A stretch of DNA of 45,924 nucleotides from an uncultured bacterium (GTDB taxonomy: Bacteria > Bacillota > Clostridia > Lachnospirales > Lachnospiraceae), in contig CANPIC010000022.1 of assembly GCA_947574055.1 (NCBI GenBank), positions 1 to 45,924 of the forward strand, given 5' to 3'. Of the stretch, positions 35,640 through 44,000 are shown piece after piece. Both the position numbers and the translations under genes were made by a program. The stretch's first letter is position 1; each line of letters starts with the position of its first letter. Below the pieces are notes generated by a model. The model ran no database searches and had not been told where the DNA came from. It was given only the letters and a program-made list of their open reading frames with translations.

Positions 35640-37427
35640 TCACCCCTTCTTCCTAATTTTGCTAATATTTTCCCATGTATAATTAGATACAGCTTGCCAA
35701 GTGTAATCATAAGCATTTTCCCATGTTCCACTATTTCGCATATCTTCTGTAGAATATAAAGGATAAAATTTCACCAATTGCCATGTCGTAGTAGAATTAC
35801 TTAAATCATGACTAATAGACTTAACAACATATTGTTTTATTTCATTAGAATCGCTTCTTCGGTAGCTTATTTTAATGTTAACATCTGCAAATGGACATAG
35901 TTTTGTAGTTATTGTGATAGAGTCTGTTAATCTGCTCGTTTTCCAATTTTCATATTCTGCCCTGGCAAGAGCGAGAGAGTCAGATGTAATATTTTCGTAT
36001 TCTCCACCTTCCTTTACATCCAAAATTTCACCTAGCTCTTGCACGGTATATGGACTGTCTGGAATAACAGTAAATTCAACATTTTCGCAATTATAGACTG
36101 CTTTGAAATATTCTTTTGAAAATTTCTTTACAGTTTTATTATCTTGTGTTATATAATCATTTTGGCTTACAGTCCCATTTGTAAGCACATTTATTCCGTG
36201 TGGTTGCCATTGACCAAGAAGATAAGCATAAATTACAGTTACATTGTTTACTTTTTTATTTCTGATCTTAAACACATATACTGTATTTTGAATTATACTA
36301 TTTAAAGAAATAGGTTTTTCTGTATTTTCGTCTAAAATTTGTATCTCGCCAAGTCCATTCACATTAATTTTACTTGCTTCTTGATTGTTTAATGGAATCT
36401 TAACAGCAATTAAATCACCATTTTTGTATTTTTCATTGTACGAGTTTACACTACATGAATAACAATTGTTTTGATATAAACAATCCTCAGTATAATAATC
36501 TGTATTTAATGTTTTTCCCCATACTTCGCATATATTTCTAACTGCAGTAAGATCTATCGAAGTATCTTCAGAAATTATAATCTTTTGTATAAAAGAGTTG
36601 TCAAATACAATATCATCATTGTAACAGCTTGGAATCATTTTACAGATAAATGTGCCATCTACATCAAAATACATTTCATAATTAGGATATAGATCTCGAA
36701 ATGTAGTTAAAATGGAAAGGACATTACATCCTACTGTAAATTCTTGATCGTATGGTATGGCGTTCCAAGTCTCCATATAGGTTCCATTTTTTACCTGTAC
36801 TTTTGATTCCTCTCTGTACTGCATAAAATCAATATTGTAGTCAGGCATTGCTTTAAATTCACCTATGTCATCAACCTCATATTTTGTTATCTTACCAAGC
36901 TGAGTAAGAGTAGTGATAATTGCGTCTCGTATATAATTATATTTAATAATTTCGCCAGTTGTGGGATCTTCTTCATAAGCTGGATACTGTATTATTAGAG
37001 CACCTAATTGTCCATTTTTTGTACCATCAAGTTTTGTCATTAAATCAGAACAATTTATTGTAATTTGATTTGTTGTAGAATCATAATTTGCAGATATATT
37101 AGAGAATACATAGTCGCCTTGTTTATACCAATACCATTGATTATATACTCTATCAAGCACACCTATCTGTATCTTCAGTATACGATTAATCCATATTATC
37201 CCATCATTGCTTACTGTTAGATATTTATTCTTCAATGGCACAGCAGTGACACAAAAAGTACGCCTCACATCTGACTCGGCATTTATTGTTGATGTGCCAT
37301 TTATAATTTCACATTCTAATGTATCCAGATAAGTGTCATTTATTTCGTCATATATGTCTATCTTAATCCTTAATTCAATTATGTTTTGACAGATTAGTTT
37401 CAAATCTTTTGTGTTAATTTGCGTCAT
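35640..37427 (-). CDS. Phage tail hub / baseplate protein (DUF5048-like)
   Basis: 595 residues. Beta-rich N-terminal part with [21 protein letters not shown] and [15 protein letters not shown], then [18 protein letters not shown] and C-terminal [12 protein letters not shown] and [20 protein letters not shown], as in Firmicutes phage tail-hub proteins (DUF5048 from memory). Probably part of the ring at the tail tip. ATG 37427 overlaps the upstream stop as ATGA; GTG 37439 is possible but lies on the ribosome site. Confidence 0.65.
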   Translation of the reverse strand: MTQINTKDLKLICQNIIELRIKIDIYDEINDTYLDTLECEIINGTSTINAESDVRRTFCVTAVPLKNKYLTVSNDGIIWINRILKIQIGVLDRVYNQWYWYKQGDYVFSNISANYDSTTNQITINCSDLMTKLDGTKNGQLGALIIQYPAYEEDPTTGEIIKYNYIRDAIITTLTQLGKITKYEVDDIGEFKAMPDYNIDFMQYREESKVQVKNGTYMETWNAIPYDQEFTVGCNVLSILTTFRDLYPNYEMYFDVDGTFICKMIPSCYNDDIVFDNSFIQKIIISEDTSIDLTAVRNICEVWGKTLNTDYYTEDCLYQNNCYSCSVNSYNEKYKNGDLIAVKIPLNNQEASKINVNGLGEIQILDENTEKPISLNSIIQNTVYVFKIRNKKVNNVTVIYAYLLGQWQPHGINVLTNGTVSQNDYITQDNKTVKKFSKEYFKAVYNCENVEFTVIPDSPYTVQELGEILDVKEGGEYENITSDSLALARAEYENWKTSRLTDSITITTKLCPFADVNIKISYRRSDSNEIKQYVVKSISHDLSNSTTTWQLVKFYPLYSTEDMRNSGTWENAYDYTWQAVSNYTWENISKIRKKG

Positions 37428-38344
37428 CTGTTCCACCACTCCTCAGTAGCAGTAATTAATCCTGCTTCAAAAAGATCTTTTTCGCTATTTATATCGCCTA
37501 CTTCTGTACAAGTAAATGTAATTTTTCTATTTCTGTAATCATCAATTGCTGTATCTGATGGGGGAGTAGTGACATATACAAGCCATATATTACCGTCAAT
37601 ACCTTTTAAGATTTTAGTGTTACCATTTCGTAAGAAAAATTTTGCAGAATTATTATAATTTATTCTTTGTTGGTCATCATCAGTAATAATTTCACAACCT
37701 TCTTCATCCATTGGATAAAATTGTGCGTTTACAACTATGTCTTCATAATTTGCTTCAGTATTTCTTATTATTGTAGGGTATTTGTCATACATTGTTGTAA
37801 TTGTTTGTTGAGGAACAACAGAGGTATTATCAAGATAATTATCAGTAATATAAGTGTTCCATATTTCATTTCTGTCAGCGATTAACAGTGTTCGTGTTTT
37901 TACATGAACGTTTGCTGTAAAATAAAATCCTTCTATTCCGTCTATGATGGGAACAACAGCATATTGATATTCACAATTAGGAGTTGCTGTTATATCTATA
38001 TTTTTAATATTAAAATCTTTTACGGTTTGAACCTTATGAGCTTCTAAAGTTATCCATTTAAATTCTCCGATTTTTTTTCTTTTTACAATCAGATAAGAAA
38101 CTGTATCAAATGTCCAGTTCACATTTCCAGCGCCAGTATGTCCATTGAATTTTGCATGAAAAATAGTATCAAAATCCCATTCTTGTGGTATAGTAGCTTT
38201 TAATTCTTCAGTAACATTTTTAGTAACACGTAGATCATCATATTCACCGTTAGAAAGTTCAATTCTTGTTATATTGTTTATGTCAGTAGGAGTACATGTA
38301 ACAGACATAATATCTGCACAAAACATACTTCCTAAAAATATCAT
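37424..38344 (-). CDS. Phage tail protein
   Basis: 306 residues. Beta-rich, with fibronectin-like stretches (FKWITLEAHKVQTVKDFNIKN region) and a C-terminal RKITFTCTEVGDI. I recognise it only by context and composition as a distal tail or baseplate component between two other tail proteins. Both ends are ATGA overlaps, so the three-gene block 38341-35640 is translationally coupled. Confidence 0.62.
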   Translation of the reverse strand: MIFLGSMFCADIMSVTCTPTDINNITRIELSNGEYDDLRVTKNVTEELKATIPQEWDFDTIFHAKFNGHTGAGNVNWTFDTVSYLIVKRKKIGEFKWITLEAHKVQTVKDFNIKNIDITATPNCEYQYAVVPIIDGIEGFYFTANVHVKTRTLLIADRNEIWNTYITDNYLDNTSVVPQQTITTMYDKYPTIIRNTEANYEDIVVNAQFYPMDEEGCEIITDDDQQRINYNNSAKFFLRNGNTKILKGIDGNIWLVYVTTPPSDTAIDDYRNRKITFTCTEVGDINSEKDLFEAGLITATEEWWNR

Positions 38345-39570
38345 GCCAGTTCATCTCCAATCCATATGTCATATTTATTTTCTGCAAGGAAAACGGGTTC
38401 GTCAGGTTGATAAAATATTGTAACATTATCTTTGTCTACACGTGTTACGCCGTTTTCACCATTTTGAATCCAAATATCATATAATGTAAGATTATTAGTT
38501 GGCCGTTTATCACCAAACCATATATTGTGTTTTTCTTCATATTCTGTATCTATGAAGCATACCAACTGATATATATTATTGATTCTTCTTATATGCAGAG
38601 TAACAATGTCATTTGCATCTGGTGAGATTGGCTGAGAGTATAATATATAATTGCTTATTCCATTAGGGACGGTAAGTTTATATCTCATTTGACCATCATC
38701 GTATATATAAGATGATACCGTAAACCCATAATCTGAATTAGAACACTTCAGAATTGTAGTGCTTCTATACATATTAATTCCACGTATAGACATTGTAAAA
38801 TCTCCATTGATAATAAAATCTTTGTCATATACCAGAGTTTTATCAATAAGATTTATAAATCCATTATTGTACTCATATTCGTCATTGGTAGAAGGGTTTA
38901 TTACAGTAAAGTTAGTAGCATAAGTTACAACACTATTATCTTCATTACATTTTGCGTATATATTTGAAAATTCAGATGGATTTTTATATTTTACATATAT
39001 TCTTATATATCCAGTATCAAGTATAATTCCGTTAGATGTCATTCCAACGGCTCTAATATGATAGAATGTCTCATTTTCAAATCCACGAAAAGCATAATTC
39101 ATATTTTCGGTAGAATAGAAGATTTCGCTTTCATCAAGTAATCTTTTTACCTCATCATATAATTGGAAGCGAAATTCTGCTATATCCTCAAATTCTGGTT
39201 GGTCATATATTAATTCTGCATATAATGAAGCAGTAGTAATCGTATCATTATCATCAATATTTTTAAAATAGAATAGAGGAGTAGTTGCAGTCCAAAAATA
39301 TGCCTTGTCTGATAATGTGCTTGGGTTTCCGTTTGAATCATAAACCTGCCCTTGTACAGCATACTTTTTACCATTGATTAGTGTATTTGCTGGAATTGTG
39401 TGTTCTAGTGAGATTCCCGAAGTAGTATGATCAAAAACAGAGGAGAGGGTTCTGGCATCATATATGATAATTCGATTACTATAAGGCATATTCCCTAAAT
39501 ATGACATTGATATCGTATAGTCTTTTGTGGTATCAAAAGGTATAATTTTATTTATAATTGGTTTAGCTAT
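38341..39570 (-). CDS. Phage distal tail protein, probable ATA start
   Basis: 409 residues if it starts at ATA 39570. Immunoglobulin- or fibronectin-like beta segments (HTIPANTLINGKKYAVQGQVYD, FYFKNIDDNDTITTASLYAELIY) continue into a lectin-like region. The first ATG (39507) has no ribosome site, while the open frame runs 21 codons further up, encoding AKPIINKIIPFDTTKDYTIS, which looks like the true conserved N-terminus of these proteins. A GGAGG at 39584-39580 sits 9 bases before ATA. No ATG, GTG or TTG fits this site. Stop overlaps the next ATG (ATGA). Confidence 0.7.
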   Translation of the reverse strand: MAKPIINKIIPFDTTKDYTISMSYLGNMPYSNRIIIYDARTLSSVFDHTTSGISLEHTIPANTLINGKKYAVQGQVYDSNGNPSTLSDKAYFWTATTPLFYFKNIDDNDTITTASLYAELIYDQPEFEDIAEFRFQLYDEVKRLLDESEIFYSTENMNYAFRGFENETFYHIRAVGMTSNGIILDTGYIRIYVKYKNPSEFSNIYAKCNEDNSVVTYATNFTVINPSTNDEYEYNNGFINLIDKTLVYDKDFIINGDFTMSIRGINMYRSTTILKCSNSDYGFTVSSYIYDDGQMRYKLTVPNGISNYILYSQPISPDANDIVTLHIRRINNIYQLVCFIDTEYEEKHNIWFGDKRPTNNLTLYDIWIQNGENGVTRVDKDNVTIFYQPDEPVFLAENKYDIWIGDELA

Positions 39571-39599
39571 ATTCCTACACCTCCATTCTATTATTTATT

Positions 39600-39857
39600 T
39601 TATCTTTTGGCACATATGTATGCATCATTCATATTGCTATTTCCATTCGGTGTTCTTACCCATACAGCAGTTCCAACAGTAGGATTAATATTTACACCAT
39701 CTTTAATCCAGTAATCTTTTCCATTAATATTGATCTTATATTTATTTTTAGATATTTCAGTCACAACAGATGGAATTTCTATATTATATAATCGTCCATC
39801 AAGTTTTTTGTCTATCATTATTTTGATGGAATTTATCAATTCTTCTTGTATGTTCAT
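39600..39857 (-). CDS. Small phage tail protein, OB-fold-like
   Basis: 85 residues. A short helix (ELINSIKIMIDKKLDG) is followed by a beta-barrel-like part (YNIEIPSVVTEISKNKYKIN, VGTAVWVRTPNGN, AYICAKR), a layout seen in small tail-tip or spike-related proteins of Clostridia phages. The function is inferred from position, first gene of the distal tail block after the cassette terminator. AAAGGTGAT precedes the ATG. Confidence 0.6.
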   Translation of the reverse strand: MNIQEELINSIKIMIDKKLDGRLYNIEIPSVVTEISKNKYKININGKDYWIKDGVNINPTVGTAVWVRTPNGNSNMNDAYICAKR

Positions 39858-39890
39858 ATACTATCACCTTTTATATTTAATTTTAAACAT

Positions 39891-39924
39891 AATAAAAGAG
39901 CAGGAGAGTGTTTCTCTTGCTCTT
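39891..39924 (-). terminator. Terminator closing the two-gene cassette
   Basis: Stem arms 39896-39906 and 39914-39924 (AAGAGCAGGAG with CTCTTGCTCTT, one G-U pair), 7-base loop, and on the minus strand a following TTTTATT. It lies 11 bp after the stop of the GNAT-like gene. Tail transcripts from upstream would need to read through it, or the tail block has another promoter not seen. Confidence 0.8.
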
Positions 39925-39935
39925 CGTTGTATGTA

Positions 39936-40538
39936 TCACAATTTACTATCTCTATATATCCTTGCATCGTCATAGGTAGAAAACTTTTTTATCTTAGTCC
40001 AATCTACATCATAACCACCAAAATTTAATAATACATCACCTATACCATCTCCATTATGTAGCCAGAAAACAATATCTGGCGTTCCATCCCTTTCGAAATT
40101 CCAATCTTTAGGAGCAAAAGTTTTATCAAACTCCACATTCGCAATAGGATCAAATCCGTATAATTCATATAATCCAGACAATTTATTAGAATCATAATTA
40201 TCTAATTTTTTGCCTCCAAATTCTAAGGCAACTGGTAATAGAGTTTTTAAGACGCCTCTTTGTTCTCCGCCATTAAAAATGGATACAATGTTATTGTCTG
40301 TAGTGATTGCAATTCCTGCTTTTTTATCTAAAGTTAAAAATAAGAAACTCATTTTTGAATATTCTTCCATGCTATGCTGATCTACAAATGCACCAAACTT
40401 ATTTGATTTTTTAGCTTCACCGATAGCGCAATAAAATTCTTCCGGAGTAGCAACTTTTAATGGGAAAAATTTAAAACCATTCTCTGCAAATATTTGTTCT
40501 ATTTTATTAAACTTATCCTCTATTGTAAAATTGCCCAT
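39936..40538 (-). CDS. GNAT-like hypothetical protein of a phage cassette
   Basis: 200 residues. The run KAGIAITTDNNIVSIFNGG, then KTLLPVALEFGG and LSGLYELYGFDPIANVEF, follows the strand-helix-strand order of the C-terminal part of GNAT acetyltransferases. The first part (FYCAIGEAKKSNKFGAFVDQ) is unlike standard GNATs, so this is a tentative fold call. It is not a structural tail protein by sequence. It overlaps the upstream 62-residue gene by 19 bp and is followed by a dedicated terminator. It could modify a host target or counter a defence; no activity is known to me. Confidence 0.6.
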   Translation of the reverse strand: MGNFTIEDKFNKIEQIFAENGFKFFPLKVATPEEFYCAIGEAKKSNKFGAFVDQHSMEEYSKMSFLFLTLDKKAGIAITTDNNIVSIFNGGEQRGVLKTLLPVALEFGGKKLDNYDSNKLSGLYELYGFDPIANVEFDKTFAPKDWNFERDGTPDIVFWLHNGDGIGDVLLNFGGYDVDWTKIKKFSTYDDARIYRDSKL

Positions 40539-40708
40539 GCTACGTCCTCTGGCTTTCTTTCTTTTCTTATTGCATTTCTTATTGTTGCATCTTTTATCAA
40601 TAATAATTCATCTTCTGATGCACCAAGTTTTAACATTTCATTAACTAATAAGGAGCGATAACTATTTAATTGTGAAACGGTAATCTGTTTATCTAAAGTA
40701 ATAATCAT
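40520..40708 (-). CDS. Small helical protein, first gene of the phage cassette
   Basis: 62 residues (DKQITVSQLNSYRSLLVNEMLKLGASEDELLLIKD and so on), all-helical by composition, function unknown. Strong AAGGGGTGA ribosome site just upstream of ATG 40708. The GNAT-like gene begins 19 bp before its end, so the two products are probably made together. Confidence 0.65.
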   Translation of the reverse strand: MIITLDKQITVSQLNSYRSLLVNEMLKLGASEDELLLIKDATIRNAIRKERKPEDVAWAILQ

Positions 40709-40749
40709 AAAATCACCCCTTTTTATTTCAAAAAGTGCTTATTAAAAAC

Positions 40750-40778
40750 TTGACAAAAATTTTTGTTTGTGCTATAAT
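40750..40778 (+). promoter_or_regulatory. Perfect-consensus plus-strand promoter
   Basis: TTGACA (40750-40755), 17-bp spacer, TATAAT (40773-40778), plus the extended TGC before the -10. It points right, into an A+T-rich region and then antisense to the tape measure gene. No plus-strand gene follows, so its product would be a short regulatory or antisense RNA, unless gene order was rearranged. Confidence 0.78.
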
Positions 40779-40788
40779 ACATTTCTGA

Positions 40789-40806
40789 TGCTTATTATAT
40801 TAAGCA
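40789..40806. promoter_or_regulatory. Palindromic box between facing promoters
   Basis: TGCTTATTATATTAAGCA with perfect TGCTTA/TAAGCA arms. It lies just downstream of the plus promoter and at the start site of the minus promoter. A further TGCTTATTA is at 40736-40744, before the plus -35, and TGCTATTA (minus) at 40815-40808. The repeated box suggests a phage repressor site. Confidence 0.6.
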
Positions 40807-40835
40807 ATAATAGCATATTAAATCTAACCTGTCAA
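40807..40835 (-). promoter_or_regulatory. Minus-strand promoter for the cassette (proximal)
   Basis: TTGACA (40835-40830), 17-bp spacer, TATTAT (40812-40807) with extended TGC. The start near 40800 lies inside the palindromic box, about 90 bp upstream of the 40708 start codon. Confidence 0.72.
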
Positions 40836-40852
40836 GTCTATTTTATAGTTCT

Positions 40853-40882
40853 ATTTTACCATTAATATTAGTTTTTTGTCAA
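40853..40882 (-). promoter_or_regulatory. Minus-strand promoter for the cassette (distal)
   Basis: TTGACA (40882-40877), 18-bp spacer, TAAAAT (40858-40853). Tandem with the proximal promoter, same direction. The rest of the 318-bp gap 40709-41026 is A+T-rich with no gene. Confidence 0.6.
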
Positions 40883-41026
40883 ATATTTCTTTAATTATCT
40901 AAAAAAACAAAAAAAGAAAAATAATATTAAGAAAATTATAATATTTTTAGAAAAAATATCATACACTAATATAAACATTTATAAATATAAAAATAATATT
41001 AAAAATAAAAATCAAATATATCGTAT

Positions 41027-44000
41027 CTACCTGCTTATCATACCTTTTTGATAAGCGTGCATAGCCATTCCGCAAAGTTCATGTTCCAACGTAACTTTGA
41101 TCTGCTTTACGATCTGTTCATCTGTTACGCCGGGACAGGTAATATTAACACCTCCTAGATTAATGACGGGCTGCACATTATTATTAGTAACAACATTCGA
41201 TTCCGTGACCTGTTTTACCATGTTCTCCATCTGCTTATTACGGTCTGCCATTAAATTTCTGTTAACATTCTCTATACCACCCATCCCAAGCATATACGCT
41301 TCAAACTTTTTCTGCATCAGCATTGTCGGATGATTAGCCGGGAGAGGGATCAACACGTCTCCATTTGGTCTTATAACTGTTCCTTCTGGATAAGGTGTTC
41401 CATCCTTGTCTTTCAGTAATGTATTATTCTGTCCAATAATAATGCGTTGACCAGCTCTTAGTTGTTCCACATTACTTAGCAGTTCCTTGAAATCCATGTT
41501 ATTCCATGTATCCCTGATATGATTATCCAATACAGTTACTTTGGAGTTCCCTGATGTTCCAGCAGCAAAGGAACCGATCAGTTTACCATGCCCGCCATTA
41601 GAACTTACACGGTCATGTCTCTTTAACTCCTCCATCTGCTTATGGTTGAAAATAATATCGCCTTTTTTGAGGGATATCTTTTGTGTTCCTCCCTGAATTT
41701 CGTGGAGTACACCATCTCTGACCAGTCCTTCATTCCCCAGTTCATTGACAATGGACTTCTGATCTTTGGCAATAGCACCCCTCCCAGTGGCAGAGGAAAG
41801 CGTCCCGTCTGCATGAGCAGGACTTACAGCATGGGATGAATAGTTGCTTCCGGTCTTCTGGATCTTATAAGCACCCGTGTTCTTTGCTTCCAGTTCCTTT
41901 AGTGCCTTCAATGCCTGGTTCACCATGTCTATGATATCATTTGCCATATCCTCAACCATAGAGCATACAGATTCGCATATACCATCAATGGATGAGGCAA
42001 ACCCTTCAAAACCAGGTATCCATGTCTCATCAAGTGCTTGTGCGGATGCTTCCCCTCCGGCTGTTATTGTTCCAACTATGGTATCTGTACTGGAATGTCT
42101 GTCATTATTTTTGGAAGAAAGAGGGGATGAAAGTGTACCAGAATTATTGGTATTTGTATCTGTACCCACACCGACACCAATAATACCTCCAAGATCTGTA
42201 TTAAACTGCGTCCATGCGTCTGCATATTCCTGTAGTTTTGCATCTATTTCCAGTTTTGCGGCACCCATAGCATTGATGAGTGGCTTAAAAATATAGCCAT
42301 AACTTACAGATTCCCCATTTGTAATGCCTCCATCTCCGCTTATAGATGACATTGCACTTTTCCAGATAGAAGGGACGGATTGACAAATTTCTCGGAATCT
42401 CTCTATAAAAGTATTGAGATCACCAAGAATCCCGCCGTCACCCTCACTCGTGCCTAGTGATGCCGTGAACTGATCTGAATTAATTGCTGGGATGGTGTAG
42501 TTTTGCACATCGGTAGCAAGTGTATTTAGTTTTTCCGCGACACCATTTATATGACTTTGTGCTTCCAGTGCTGCTTCACCCATGTTAAGAAGCTGTTCGC
42601 TTGGTACTGATGTGTCAGCCATACCAAGGGCTGTCCAGATCCTTTCTGATACATCTGCTGTTTCGCTGATAGCTGTCCCGAGCAATTCTGCTTTCCCAGA
42701 AAGATCGTCCATGGACTGACCTGATAACTGCATGGCATGATCCATATCTATAGACACCCCTGCAAGTTCTCCCCACTGAGAAGTGATCTGTCCTACAGAT
42801 TCGCCAGACGCAAGATCTATGGCTGCCATGGTGTCCACGTATTCCTGTTTCCAGTTGGAAAGGAGTGTTATGTTATGGTTAAGTATTTGTTCCACCGCGT
42901 CCTTACCGAACATAGATTCCAGATTTATCAGGGCAATGGCGCGTTCTTCGATTTCCAGCGCTTCTTTCCATTCGTTCTGGTATTCCTGCATATCTGCGAT
43001 CTTTTTGTCAAAGAAGACATCGGATTCATCAGCAAGTGCTTTAATCCTGTCTTTTTCATCTCCCATAAGGTCAATGACATCCTGAATCGAATCAATTTGT
43101 ATCTGTAGGTTGGCAATCGTGATATCCCTGCGAGCATCATCAACGGCATCCTGCGCATCTGCTACCTTTTTATCTGCTTCCTTTATAGCAGCGTCGTCAG
43201 TTGTCCATACCATCTGTCCGTCTTTATATAGTAATTTATTACGCTGGTTACGTGCGCGTTCAAGGGCAAAACGGGCTTCTGTTTCGTTAGTGATTGCTTC
43301 TTCAAGTATTTTCTGCCTGTCAAGTTCATCATTTTCATCCTTAATAGCATCAATCTGGGCCTGAATGGCATCTTTTTCTTTTTCATTTGCCTTAATAATA
43401 TCTTCAATGTCGGCTATCTGGTTTTCATAACCTTTTCGGGCATTTTCCTTTTCCTCTTCTGTATCTTTGATCTGGTCATCAAGGAGGGAAGCAGCAGCAT
43501 TTGCCACATCTTCCAGATAGTCTTTTTCTTCTTTAAGATATTTTAATTTTGCTTCTTTTGCCTGATTGGCAAATTCAGTATTTGCCGCATAATATTTGTC
43601 ATACAAAGCAAGCATGGCATCCAGATATTCCCTCTCGGTGATTGCCTGGTTATCACGCAGTTTTTCAAGTTCTCCGGCTTCCAACTCATATGCTGCTACA
43701 TGTTTGTCTTTTGCATCGTCATACAGGTCATTGATCTTATCCTGCGTTTCCTTTGCCTTATTATACCACTGTTCGTAATTCTTAATCGCTTCTTTCAGGC
43801 CATCATCCGTAATGGACTCAATGTCAACGGCCCCGTCCCTGACAAGGTTTTTATACTCATCAGACAGTCCGACGGATTCCGCTTTCTGCATATACCGTTC
43901 ATATGCCTGCTGCTGCAACTCTATCTCTTCATTGATCTTCTCAATGCTTCCCGCGAGTGCTTCATTTTTTTCGGGAATAGAAGAGTAAGCGGAATCTGCT

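Noticed and set aside
37667..37885. Plus-strand small frames inside tail genes
   Set aside because: Antisense shadows of A+T-rich coding frames without ribosome sites.
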